From an uncultured Porphyromonadaceae bacterium (lineage in GTDB: Bacteria > Bacteroidota > Bacteroidia > Bacteroidales > Muribaculaceae): 64,000 nt of DNA. The first letter of the stretch is position 1, and each line of letters starts with the position of its first letter. The DNA lies in assembly GCA_947177185.1 (NCBI GenBank), contig CAMWTJ010000003.1, positions 45,169-109,168 of the forward strand, given 5' to 3'. The translations under genes and the position numbers were made by a program. Shown piece after piece: positions 6,419 to 14,958 of the stretch. The notes beneath the pieces are model-generated. The model was given only the letters and a program-made list of their open reading frames with translations. It was not told where the DNA came from and did no database searches.

Positions 6419-9286
6419 TTATTTCTTGGCGGCACGACGCGAGTCGGAGATGTAAGCCACGGGAGCAGCCACGTAGATTGTGGCAAGCGTGCCTACGATT
6501 ACACCAAGGAGCATCGCGAACGTGAAGCTGCGGATAGCGTCGCCACCGAGAATGAAGATGCAGAGCAGCACGAGCAGCGTGGAGCCGGAGGTCATTATGG
6601 TACGACCGAGAGTGCTGTTGATCGAAGAGTTGATGGTGGTGAAGAAATCCTGCTTGGGATACAGACCCACGTTTTCACGCACACGGTCGAACACCACTAC
6701 AGTATCGTTTATCTGATAACCGATAACGGTGAGGATAGCTGCGATGAACGTCTGGTCGATTTCCATAGCGAAAGGCAGAACACCATAGAGCAGCGAGTAC
6801 AGGCCTATGATGCTGAAGGCTGTGAAGGCCACGGCTGCAAGTGCGCCGAGCGAGAACGCCACGTTGTGGAAGCGGAGCAGGATGTAGAGGAACATTGCGA
6901 TGAGCGAGATGATTACAGCAATGTAGGCGTCGGTACGCATGTCGTTGGCCACAGTCGGACCCACTTTCTGCGAGCTGACGATACCCTGGCTGGCATCGGT
7001 GGTGGAGAACTCAACATCGCTCATGCCTTCGCGGAGGTAGGGCTTGAGCACGTTGAAGAGTTTGCCGGTGATTTCCTTTTCTGTGCCTTCGTTTTCGTCG
7101 TTGATCTTGTAGTTGGTCGATACGCGCACCTGGTTGGAGCTTTCGATGGTGATAACGCTTACGGAAGCACCTTCGAATTCTGCTGCCAGAGCATCCTGGA
7201 GTTCCACGGTGTTGACGGGCTGCTCGAATTTGACCACATAGTTGCGGCCACCCGAGAAGTCGATGCCCTGGTTGAGGCCGCGCACGAAGAGCGAAGCCAC
7301 GACAACGAGCACCAGGATGCCTGCAACTGTGAAGCTGAGCTTGCGCTGGCCGAGGAAATTGATGTGCGAGTTAACGAACATCTTGCGGGAGATGCCGGTG
7401 GTGAAGGTCATGTTCTGGAAAGCGCCGAGCTTGCTGAACCATGTGAAGAACACGCGGCTGAGGAATACGGCCGTGAAGAACGAGCAGACCAGACCGATAA
7501 TGAGCGTGGTGGCAAAACCCTTGATGGGACCTGTGCCGAAGAGCAGCAGAATCACACCGGTGATGATCGAGGTAAGGTTGGAGTCAAAGATTGCGGAGAA
7601 CGCGTTGCTGTAGCCGTCGGCTATGGCAGTGCGCAGATTCTTGCCGGCGCGGAGTTCTTCTTTCGTACGCTCGAAGATGAGCACGTTGGCGTCGACTGCC
7701 ATACCGAGCGAGAGCACGATACCGGCGATACCGCTCATGGTGAGCACGGCCTGGAACGAAGCCAGGATGCCGAGAGTAAAGAACAGGTTGCAGAGCAGGC
7801 AGATATTGGCCACCAGACCGGGTATCACGCCATAGAACACCATCATGAAAATCATGAGGAGCACGAGAGCCACGAGGAAGGAGGTGAAGCCTTTTTCAAT
7901 GGCCTGCTTGCCGAGCGACGGGCCGATAACCATATCGCTGATGATATGCACCTTCGCGTCCATCTTACCGCTCTTGAGCACATTGGCGAGGTCCTTAGCT
8001 TCTTCAAGCGAGAAATTGCCTGTGATGCTCGACGAGCCGCCTTCGATGGCGGTGTTGACGTTGGGAGCGGAGTACACTTTGTCGTCAAGAGCGATTGCCA
8101 CCTGACGGTTGATATTGGCTGCAGTGATACGGGCCCATGCGCGTGCGCCTTCGGGGTTCATGCGCATCGACACCTCATTGCCGCGAAGCGGATCGTAATC
8201 GCTGCTGGCGTCGCTCACAGCCTTGCCGTCGAGGGCGGGCTTGCCGCCGGGAGCGCGGAGGGCGTAGAGAGCATAGCCGAGGCTCACTTCCTTGCCGTTG
8301 GCGTCGGTGCGCACATCGGGCTTGATGCTCCAGCGCAGTTTGAGGTCGCTGGGCAGGAGGGTCTTGGCGATGGGGCTGGCCAGGAGTTCGTCGATAGCTG
8401 CCATGGCGCGTGCGTCGGGGGCGAAGCCCACGGTGGCACCGTAGCCGGGGTTCTGCAGAAGCGCCATCAGAGGAGCGGCGTTGTACAGAGTGTCGGCGTT
8501 GAGGCGTGCGGCGGTGTTGCCGAGTGCGCCTGCAATCTGGTCGACGGTGTATGTTTCATAGAACTCAAGGTTGGCGGAACGCTGGAGCAGGTCGCGCACG
8601 CGTTCGTGGTCTTTCACACCGGGGAGTTCGAGCAGAATCTGTCCGTCCTTGCCCTGAAGCACCTGGATGTTGGGCGAAACCACACCGAACTGGTCGATAC
8701 GGTTGCGGAGCACGTTGGTGGCCGAATTGTCCACGCGGTCTTTGACTTCGGCTTTGAGCTTGTCGCGCACGGCATCGTCGCCTGCGCCGGAGTTGACAAG
8801 ACCCTGGAACACAACCGAGAAATCAGCCTGCGGACGTTTTGCGCGATAGTCGCTCACGAATGCGCCTACGAAATCGTCTGTTTCGTGGGCGTTTACGGCA
8901 GCCTGTGCGGCAGCGATGGACGACTCGAACACGGAATCAGTGTCGCCGCTCTTCATGCTGCGGAGCATGTCGGGCATGTCGACCTGCAGGATGACGTTCA
9001 TACCGCCTTTGAGGTCGAGGCCGAGGCCAACGCCCCATTTGCGTACGTCGTTGAGGGTGTATCCGAGGTAAACTTTCTGCTCGCCGAGCGAGTCCATGTA
9101 GTGTTTGTAAGCCTGGTTGTAGGCAGCGTCGTCGTTGTCACCGCTCTCAACGAGGGCATACTGCTCTGCTTTCGTTTCATGCTTGCTGGAAATCAGCGAG
9201 AATGAAAGATAGAACAAGCACACCACCGCCAAGAAAACAGCAATGACACCGGCAACGACCGTGCCCAATTTTCCTTTGCTTTGCAT
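6419..9286 (-). CDS. secDF: Protein translocase subunit SecDF (natural SecD-SecF fusion)
   Basis: The 955-aa inner-membrane protein uses the proton gradient to help SecYEG-exported proteins leave the membrane on the periplasmic side. The N-terminal half is SecD: TM1 (about 8-30), a large periplasmic P1 region (GLGLDLKGGMNVILQVD, NPEGARAWARITAANINRQVAIALDD) and TM2-6 with GMAVDANVLIFERTKEELR. The C-terminal half is SecF: GLNQGIDFSGGRNYVVKF, then IGYQINDTVVVFDRVRENV. The fused form and length are normal for Bacteroidetes. It has its own promoter-like element upstream and hairpins downstream, so it is probably monocistronic. Confidence 0.98.
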   Translation of the reverse strand: MQSKGKLGTVVAGVIAVFLAVVCLFYLSFSLISSKHETKAEQYALVESGDNDDAAYNQAYKHYMDSLGEQKVYLGYTLNDVRKWGVGLGLDLKGGMNVILQVDMPDMLRSMKSGDTDSVFESSIAAAQAAVNAHETDDFVGAFVSDYRAKRPQADFSVVFQGLVNSGAGDDAVRDKLKAEVKDRVDNSATNVLRNRIDQFGVVSPNIQVLQGKDGQILLELPGVKDHERVRDLLQRSANLEFYETYTVDQIAGALGNTAARLNADTLYNAAPLMALLQNPGYGATVGFAPDARAMAAIDELLASPIAKTLLPSDLKLRWSIKPDVRTDANGKEVSLGYALYALRAPGGKPALDGKAVSDASSDYDPLRGNEVSMRMNPEGARAWARITAANINRQVAIALDDKVYSAPNVNTAIEGGSSSITGNFSLEEAKDLANVLKSGKMDAKVHIISDMVIGPSLGKQAIEKGFTSFLVALVLLMIFMMVFYGVIPGLVANICLLCNLFFTLGILASFQAVLTMSGIAGIVLSLGMAVDANVLIFERTKEELRAGKNLRTAIADGYSNAFSAIFDSNLTSIITGVILLLFGTGPIKGFATTLIIGLVCSFFTAVFLSRVFFTWFSKLGAFQNMTFTTGISRKMFVNSHINFLGQRKLSFTVAGILVLVVVASLFVRGLNQGIDFSGGRNYVVKFEQPVNTVELQDALAAEFEGASVSVITIESSNQVRVSTNYKINDENEGTEKEITGKLFNVLKPYLREGMSDVEFSTTDASQGIVSSQKVGPTVANDMRTDAYIAVIISLIAMFLYILLRFHNVAFSLGALAAVAFTAFSIIGLYSLLYGVLPFAMEIDQTFIAAILTVIGYQINDTVVVFDRVRENVGLYPKQDFFTTINSSINSTLGRTIMTSGSTLLVLLCIFILGGDAIRSFTFAMLLGVIVGTLATIYVAAPVAYISDSRRAAKK

Positions 9287-9341
9287 GTGATTGATTAAGT
9301 TAAAATATGATTAGAAATTTATATTTCAATATTTCGGCTCG

Positions 9342-9349
9342 CAAATATA
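9342..9349 (-). promoter_or_regulatory. secDF: -7 element of secDF
   Basis: Read on the minus strand this is TATATTTG followed by C, a good TAnnTTTG match about 55 bp before the secDF start codon. No clear -33 TTTG is visible at the expected distance. Confidence 0.5.
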
Positions 9350-9423
9350 GCGTTTTTTCCTGACATTTTCGGCCTGTCGGGACGATTTTCTATATTTTTC
9401 GGGGGAAGCGCACGAAAAGCAAG

Positions 9424-9466
9424 CCCGGACACCGGGCCACCCTTTCAAGTGGCCGGATGTCCGGGT
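9424..9466 (-). terminator. Long imperfect hairpin after the M3 peptidase gene
   Basis: Seventeen bases from 9424 pair with 9450-9466 with two mismatches over a CCTTTCAA loop. On the minus strand it is followed by a weakly T-rich CTTGCTTTTCG. It lies 32 bp after the stop of the M3 peptidase and separates that operon from the secDF promoter. Confidence 0.6.
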
Positions 9467-9498
9467 GCGTGTATGGGCCAAAGGCCCTGCGGGTTCAT

Positions 9499-11616
9499 TT
9501 ACTTGATAAGGCCGCGGTTGCGGAGCAGAGGCTCTACGCCGGGCTCGTGGCCGCGGAAACGCACGTAAAGCTCCATGGGAGCGGCGCTGCCGCCCATTTC
9601 GAGCACATTGCTCTTGAACGAACGCGCTGTTTCGGGATCGAAGATTCCTTTTTCCTTGAAAAGTTCGAAGCCATCGGTGTCGAGCACCTCGGCCCACAGG
9701 TAAGTATAGTAGCCGGAGGCATAGCCGTCGCTGCCGAATACGTGCTTGAAATAGGGCGAGCGATAGCGGAATGTGAGTTCGGCGGGCATGCCGAGGTCAT
9801 CGGCCACTTTTTTCTCAAAAGCGAGCACGTCTACGTCGCCCTCGGGATTAAGCTTGCCGTACTGGAGGTCGAGCAGCGCGGCACCTGCGAGTTCGGCGGT
9901 GGCGAAGCCCTGGTTGTGGGTGGCGGCAGCCTGCAGTTTTTCTATGAGCTCGTCGGGAATCACCTCGCCGGTCTTATAGTGGTGGGCATAGCTGCGGAGC
10001 AGTTCGGGCTCCATGGCCCAATGCTCGTGAATCTGCGAAGGAAGCTCCACAAAATCGCGGTCGACGTTTGTTCCGGCCTGCATTTTGTAGCGTGCGCGCG
10101 AAAGCATGCCGTGGAGGCCGTGGCCGAACTCATGGAACATGGTTTCCACCTCGTCGAGCGTAAGAAGCGAGGGCAGTTCGGCTGTGGGACGGGTGAAATT
10201 GCCGACGTTGAATATCACGGGACGCGAAGAGGTGCCGTCGGGCTCGGTCCACGAACCCTTGAACTCGCTCATCCATGCGCCCTGACGCTTGCTGGGGCGT
10301 GCGAAATAGTCGGTCATGAACACAGCGATGTGCTCGCCTGTGGCGGCGTCGGTCACGTCGTAGACCTTTACCTCATCGTAGTATTTGGGAGCGTCGGGCA
10401 TCTCGGTGAATTTGATGCCATAAAGGCGCTCGGCCATGCCGAATATGCCCTGACGCACGCTGTCGACGGCGAAATAAGCCCTTACGGCTGATTCGTCGAG
10501 GTCGTACTTTTTCTGACGCACTTTCTCGGCGTAATAGTAGTAGTCCCACGGTTTGATTTTCACACCCTTGCCTTCGCTGTCGGCTATGGCCTGCATCTCC
10601 GCCACTTCTTCCTTGACTTTGGCTACTGCCGGGGTCCAGATTTGCTTCAGAAGCGATTCGGCGGCTTCAACGCTGCCTGCCATCACATTGTCGGTCATGT
10701 ACGAGCCGTAGTCCTTGAAGCCCAGGAGCTGCGCTTTTTTGGAGCGTGCCTGGAGTATCTTGTTGATTACGGGAAGGTTGTTGAACTCGCCTTCGGTGGC
10801 CTGCGTGGTGTAGCCCTCGTAGATGCGGCGGCGGAGGTCGCGGTTTTCAGCAAACTGCAGCACCGGCAGACGGCTCGGAGCATGCAGCGTGAACACCCAT
10901 TTGCCCTTTTCGCCGCGCGCTTCGGCTTCTTCGGCAGCCACAGCCACTGTGCTGGCAGGCAGACCTGCGATTTCGGCCTCATCTTCCACCACTACAGCAA
11001 AAGAGTTGGTTGCGTTGAGCAGATTTTTGTTGAATTGCAGATAGAGGTCGGCCAGTTCGCCGTTGATGGCCTTGAGCTCTTCCTTGCGCTCGGCATCCAG
11101 CAGGGCGCCATTGCGGGTGAAGTCCTTGTACATCTTCTCCACAGCCAGACGCTGGTCCGACGCCAGATCAAGACTGTCGCGGCGGTCGTACAGATATTTG
11201 ACACGCTCAAACAGTTTGTCGTTCATCATCATCTCGTCGGCATGGGCCTGATAAGCGGGATAGAATTTCTCGGCTATCTCCATCATTTCGGGCGAGGAAT
11301 TGCTCTCCTCAAGGGCCGCGAAGACGAGTACCACGCGGTCGAGTATCTCGCCGGTGCGGTCGAGTGCCAGTATGGTGTTGTCGAACGTGGGCACCGAGTC
11401 GTTGTCGGTGATGGCTTTTATCTGCTCGTTCTGCTGCTCGATACCGGCCTGCAGAGCAGGCATATAGTCGTCGTAGCTGATCTGGTCAAACGGCGGAATC
11501 TCGTACGGTGTGGTGTAATCCGCCAGAAACGGGTTCTGATGCATTTCTTGCTTTTTACAGCCCGGAGCCACGACCAGGGCCGCAGCCAGCAAGGCGGTTG
11601 TAAGACTGTGTTTCAT
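9499..11616 (-). CDS. dcp: M3 family peptidyl-dipeptidase (Dcp-like) lipoprotein
   Basis: The 705-aa zinc metallopeptidase carries the M3 motif HEFGHGLHGM (His495, Glu496, His499). A downstream segment with FVELPSQIHEHW supplies the further metal-binding Glu expected in the family. The N-terminus is a lipoprotein signal with APGC (Cys20), so it is anchored to the envelope rather than cytoplasmic like E. coli Dcp. It would remove C-terminal dipeptides from peptides in the periplasm. It is the last gene of a four-gene minus-strand operon, 29 bp after the EEP gene. Dcp versus the close oligopeptidase A branch cannot be settled by eye, but the length and the conserved GGSAAPMELYVRFRG end favour Dcp. 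Confidence 0.95.
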   Translation of the reverse strand: MKHSLTTALLAAALVVAPGCKKQEMHQNPFLADYTTPYEIPPFDQISYDDYMPALQAGIEQQNEQIKAITDNDSVPTFDNTILALDRTGEILDRVVLVFAALEESNSSPEMMEIAEKFYPAYQAHADEMMMNDKLFERVKYLYDRRDSLDLASDQRLAVEKMYKDFTRNGALLDAERKEELKAINGELADLYLQFNKNLLNATNSFAVVVEDEAEIAGLPASTVAVAAEEAEARGEKGKWVFTLHAPSRLPVLQFAENRDLRRRIYEGYTTQATEGEFNNLPVINKILQARSKKAQLLGFKDYGSYMTDNVMAGSVEAAESLLKQIWTPAVAKVKEEVAEMQAIADSEGKGVKIKPWDYYYYAEKVRQKKYDLDESAVRAYFAVDSVRQGIFGMAERLYGIKFTEMPDAPKYYDEVKVYDVTDAATGEHIAVFMTDYFARPSKRQGAWMSEFKGSWTEPDGTSSRPVIFNVGNFTRPTAELPSLLTLDEVETMFHEFGHGLHGMLSRARYKMQAGTNVDRDFVELPSQIHEHWAMEPELLRSYAHHYKTGEVIPDELIEKLQAAATHNQGFATAELAGAALLDLQYGKLNPEGDVDVLAFEKKVADDLGMPAELTFRYRSPYFKHVFGSDGYASGYYTYLWAEVLDTDGFELFKEKGIFDPETARSFKSNVLEMGGSAAPMELYVRFRGHEPGVEPLLRNRGLIK

Positions 11617-11645
11617 TAGCTCTTGGTTTATATTATTAATGTGAT

Positions 11646-12776
11646 TTATCTATTGTCGGCAGCATCGCTGTCCCACACAAAAGTAGTGAGCAGCGGGTAA
11701 TGGTCGGAATAGCGCTTTCCGCCACGCTCCACATCCACCGGGCGCAGGTCGCCGCGCCACAGCACATGGTCTATGCGGAAATAAAATCGATTGTCGTTGT
11801 ACGTCCACACCGGTCCGAATCCCACCTCAGGCCAGACTTCGCGCATACCGATATCGGCGAGCGTCCGCAAAGTATAGCAGCCCGGCACATCGTTGAAATC
11901 GCCGCACACTATCACGTTGCGGCCGCCATAATGCTCCACATAGCGGCACAGCATATGCGCCTGCTCGGCACGGAACCGCGCTGCCTGCTCCAGTTTGCCG
12001 AGCACGCTGTGGCGCAGCACGCCGGCTTCATCGGTATGCAGCCGCGTGATATCGCGGTAGGCCTCCTTGTCGTCGCTCGAAAGATTGTAGCTCTGCATGT
12101 GCACGCTGAACACGGCAAGTCTGCGACCTTCCACCTCAAGCACATAGCCTGCGGCATCGAAGTAGCTGCCGGGCTCGCCGCGCGTATCCATACGTATGGG
12201 CGTGAGGGGATATTTCGAAAGTATGGCCCCGGCATATCCGCCCAGCACCACATAGGGATAACGCGCGTGCAGCGAGTCAAGCTGCTCGCCGGTCATGAAT
12301 ATCTCGGGCTGCCGTTCGAAAAATTTCACTTCCTGAAGGCACACTACGTCGGCATCGGCGTCGAGTATGTAAGAAAGCGTAGGGTTTCTTGCCCCGGCAT
12401 ATTCGCCCGTGCGGTCTACAAAATTGTAGGTATTATACGTCATAAGCGTGAACACACGTTCCACCGGCGTGCCGTCGGGTATGCCTCCGCCTATGTTGAG
12501 CGGACATGTGGCCCACACCATAGGCCCGGTGGCGGCGATAGCGGCAAGCAACACGAGCGACGTCTTGCGCCACCATATGAAATCGACGACCAGCAACAGA
12601 GCCGTGAGGCACAGCCATATCGGAAACGTAAGCACCGCTATGCCGGCAAGCGGATATTCCGCGGGAGGCACACACCCCGAGTAGGCCGTCACGAAAAGTC
12701 CGGCTCCCACCAGCAGATTGAGAACCAGCATTGACGCATTGACTGCGCGACGAAACACACCCGGACGCGTACTCAT
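11646..12776 (-). CDS. Membrane-anchored endonuclease/exonuclease/phosphatase family protein
   Basis: The 376-aa protein starts with three hydrophobic helices (about residues 12-32, 40-65, 72-90) and then a soluble EEP domain. Conserved motifs run in order: MTYNTYNF, DADVVCLQEVKFF with the metal-binding Glu, VFSVHMQSYNLSS, CGDFNDVPG, RIDHVLW and the C-terminal SDHYPLL with the catalytic Asp-His. The family hydrolyses phosphodiester or phosphomonoester bonds in nucleic acids, lipids or inositides. The membrane anchor, with the domain probably periplasmic, points away from DNA repair. It sits 3 bp after rhomboid 1 in the same operon. Substrate unknown. Confidence 0.9.
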   Translation of the reverse strand: MSTRPGVFRRAVNASMLVLNLLVGAGLFVTAYSGCVPPAEYPLAGIAVLTFPIWLCLTALLLVVDFIWWRKTSLVLLAAIAATGPMVWATCPLNIGGGIPDGTPVERVFTLMTYNTYNFVDRTGEYAGARNPTLSYILDADADVVCLQEVKFFERQPEIFMTGEQLDSLHARYPYVVLGGYAGAILSKYPLTPIRMDTRGEPGSYFDAAGYVLEVEGRRLAVFSVHMQSYNLSSDDKEAYRDITRLHTDEAGVLRHSVLGKLEQAARFRAEQAHMLCRYVEHYGGRNVIVCGDFNDVPGCYTLRTLADIGMREVWPEVGFGPVWTYNDNRFYFRIDHVLWRGDLRPVDVERGGKRYSDHYPLLTTFVWDSDAADNR

Positions 12777-12779
12777 TCC

Positions 12780-13535
12780 CTACCCTTGTTTTTTCACCTT
12801 GTGCGACAATTCGAACAAACGCTTTTTGTCGCGGCTCGAAAGAGCGTTGTAGCCCGACACGCGCACTTTGTCGAGAAGCGCGTCGAGCTCAGCACGCATA
12901 TCGGCGCGCGAGCGTCCGCACACTCCGAAAATTCCTGATACACGGCCACGCATGCCGAAGGCGACACCGAACACCGCGCCTCCGGCGTGCGCCACATTGC
13001 TGGCTACGCTGCCGGTAAGGCCCACGCAGAACAGCGCCACCATGGCCACGACAATCCATTTCACACGCACAGGCCCCAAAGGCCACACATTGAGCTGCAT
13101 GTCCGGCACCTCGAAAGCCACGGCCACAGCCACAGCTATAACCGCCGACGACGCACCCATGAGCGTGGCCGTGCCGAGCGCGGGCACGAGCGCATACACC
13201 GCCACAAATGCCAAAGCGCCGACAAGACCTCCGCCGAGATAACACAACCACAGCGAACGGCCCGAAGCGAACTGCAGCATTATGCGTCCGAAGCAATACA
13301 GCCACAGCATATTGAACAGCAGATGCAACACATCGGCCTGCACGAACATATAAGTGACAGGGGTCCACGGATGCGAAACAGTCGCCAAAGCGCCTGAAGG
13401 CAGCGCGAGTGCCGCCGTAAAGGACCCGTCGGTGAAATAGTTGCCCACGGCAACCACCGCCAGCACGGCAGTGTTGAGCGCGATAAGCACATGAAGAGCG
13501 CCTGCCGAACGCAGTTTAGAAAAACCACCGACCAT
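12780..13535 (-). CDS. Rhomboid intramembrane serine protease with C-terminal cytosolic tail
   Basis: The 251-aa protein has six predicted TM helices. GASS gives the catalytic Ser129, and AHAGG in the last helix gives His183. The HLLFN segment (71-75) is the usual rhomboid oxyanion His/Asn motif. A soluble tail of about 50 residues (ALLDKVRVSGYNALSSRDKKRLFELS) resembles the DUF6576-type tail seen on Bacteroidetes rhomboids. Its first 20 bp overlap the end of the second rhomboid gene upstream. Rhomboids cut single-pass membrane proteins within the bilayer; the substrate here is unknown. Confidence 0.93.
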   Translation of the reverse strand: MVGGFSKLRSAGALHVLIALNTAVLAVVAVGNYFTDGSFTAALALPSGALATVSHPWTPVTYMFVQADVLHLLFNMLWLYCFGRIMLQFASGRSLWLCYLGGGLVGALAFVAVYALVPALGTATLMGASSAVIAVAVAVAFEVPDMQLNVWPLGPVRVKWIVVAMVALFCVGLTGSVASNVAHAGGAVFGVAFGMRGRVSGIFGVCGRSRADMRAELDALLDKVRVSGYNALSSRDKKRLFELSHKVKKQG

Positions 13536-14268
13536 TGAACGTGCCTTTTTTCTTCCAGTAAAGAATCATCACAAGGCCTATCAACATGCCGCCGAGATGT
13601 GCGAAATGCGCCACGTTGTCGGCCACACCGCCCAGTCCGAGCGACAGTTCAAGCAGCCCGTAGCCTGCCACAAACCATTTTGCCTTGATGGGAACGGGTA
13701 TGAACCACATGTATATAGGCTGATTGGGAAACAGCATGCCGAACGCGAGCAGCACGCCGAATATGGCGCCCGAGGCGCCCACCAGCGGCGTATTTACCAA
13801 AGCATTAAGGGTGGCAGCCGTCACATCGGTATATATCCGCCCCTGCTGCATGAGTGTCCATCCCTGGTCTATGATATAGTCGGCAGCCTGGGGCGGAAAC
13901 ATGGCCATATATTTGTGCACAAAAACGGCGCTCACAGCCTCCTGAATAAGCCCGGCGCCGATTCCGCACGCCATATAGTACACAAGAAAACGCTCCGAAC
14001 CGAGCGCACGTTCTATCACACTGCCGAACATGACGAGAGCAAACATATTGAAAAACATATGTGTGAACCCGCCATGCAGAAACAGATACGTCACAAGCTG
14101 AAATGGCATATAGCCGGGCGACGAAAAATAATACATGGCGCACCAGCGCGTCACCGCGCGGTCGAGCTGCGGCACCAATGCCATGGCCAGCCACACCACG
14201 ATACAGATTCCGGCCAGATTTTTTGTAACCGGCGGGATTCGCTGAACAAAGCCCGAAAAGTAACTCAT
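13516..14268 (-). CDS. Rhomboid intramembrane serine protease, first gene of the operon
   Basis: The 250-aa protein has a GASG motif with Ser166 and an AHLGG motif with His224, plus HMFFN (70-74). An insert of about 40 residues (113-155) between helices, containing FPPQAADYIIDQGW, is longer than in the neighbouring rhomboid and is typical of one Bacteroidetes rhomboid subgroup. It ends with a short basic tail. It overlaps the second rhomboid gene by 20 bp, so the two are translated together and may act on related substrates, although their sequences are clearly different. Confidence 0.93.
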   Translation of the reverse strand: MSYFSGFVQRIPPVTKNLAGICIVVWLAMALVPQLDRAVTRWCAMYYFSSPGYMPFQLVTYLFLHGGFTHMFFNMFALVMFGSVIERALGSERFLVYYMACGIGAGLIQEAVSAVFVHKYMAMFPPQAADYIIDQGWTLMQQGRIYTDVTAATLNALVNTPLVGASGAIFGVLLAFGMLFPNQPIYMWFIPVPIKAKWFVAGYGLLELSLGLGGVADNVAHFAHLGGMLIGLVMILYWKKKGTFNGRWFF

Positions 14269-14308
14269 ATTATATTGACGTTAGCGTTTGAATAGCAGTT
14301 TTGCTCTA

Positions 14309-14316
14309 CAAAATTA
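14309..14316 (-). promoter_or_regulatory. -7 element of the rhomboid-EEP-Dcp operon
   Basis: The minus strand reads TAATTTTG here, about 40 bp upstream of the first rhomboid start codon. No good -33 element is visible, so this is a partial match. Confidence 0.4.
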
Positions 14317-14421
14317 TAAAAAAATAGCCGAAAGCACGTTATTTTTCGGCCAACGGTGGATAATTTTGAAATTTATGCGATTTTTTTAACAAAAATATAC
14401 GCAATATTCAGTTTTATGCCG

Positions 14422-14430
14422 TATATTTGC
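14422..14430 (+). promoter_or_regulatory. -7 element of the HU gene
   Basis: TATATTTGC lies 34 bp before the HU start codon and matches TAnnTTTG followed by C. The expected -33 region is AT-rich without a clear TTTG. Confidence 0.5.
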
Positions 14431-14463
14431 GCAATAAAACAAAACCAAATAAAATTTCATCCT

Positions 14464-14736
14464 ATGAACAAGACTGAGCTTATCAACGCAATTGCAGAGA
14501 AAGCAAACCTGACCAAGGCCGACGCAAAGGCCGCTCTCGACGCAACAACCGCCGCTATCGCTGAAGCACTCGCCGCCAACGACAAAGTAGCCCTCGTAGG
14601 CTTTGGCACATTCTCCGTAAGCGAAAAGGGAGAACGCACCGGCATCAACCCCCGCACCAAAGAAACCATCACCATCGCCGCCCGCAAGGCCGTTAAATTC
14701 AAAGCCGGCAGCGAGCTCAACGACGCCGTTAAATAA
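14464..14736 (+). CDS. HU family DNA-binding protein
   Basis: The 90-aa protein is a standard-length HU: MNKTELINAIAEKANLTK start, the dimer-forming helices, the GFGTFSVSEKGERTGINPRT beta-arm with the DNA-intercalating region, and a C-terminal helix (AARKAVKFKAGSELNDAV). It bends and compacts DNA as a dimer. I chose ATG 14464 because it gives the canonical N-terminus; the longer open frame from 14356 runs through the promoter. It is followed by a strong intrinsic terminator, so it is monocistronic. Confidence 0.97.
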   Translation: MNKTELINAIAEKANLTKADAKAALDATTAAIAEALAANDKVALVGFGTFSVSEKGERTGINPRTKETITIAARKAVKFKAGSELNDAVK

Positions 14737-14757
14737 TCAACTCGCCATACAGCCATA

Positions 14758-14796
14758 GCGGCCGGGCCCCAGCAAGGGGCTCGGCCGCATCTTTTT
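14758..14796 (+). terminator. Intrinsic terminator of the HU gene
   Basis: A 13-bp GC-rich stem (14758-14770 with 14776-14788, one G.U pair) closes an AGCAA loop and is followed by ATCTTTTT. This is the most classical Rho-independent terminator in the window. Confidence 0.88.
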
Positions 14797-14814
14797 AATG
14801 CTCTTTTAATGCTC
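14793..14814 (+). repeat. Tandem 11-bp direct repeat
   Basis: TTTTAATGCTC occurs twice back to back (14793-14803 and 14804-14814), starting inside the T-tail of the HU terminator. It may be a small duplication or a binding site upstream of the efflux operon. Confidence 0.6.
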
Positions 14815-14958
14815 TGCGAGGATATTTATTCCAAAAAATGCGACATATCGGACAACCCTTCAGCACGTTGTATTAAAATATGTTAGAATATCGGCACATC
14901 AGTCGCGTTTCGCGATTTTTTTCGCAATTTTGCATGCAGAAATCCCAACAGTGCAGAT

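Noticed and set aside
6866-9205. 779-codon open frame opposite secDF
   Set aside because: Same cause: antisense shadow of a well-conserved gene; no start context or family.
11700-12734. 344-codon plus-strand frame opposite the EEP gene, and a similar one at 9457-10491
   Set aside because: Both lie fully inside well-supported minus-strand genes and have shadow composition.
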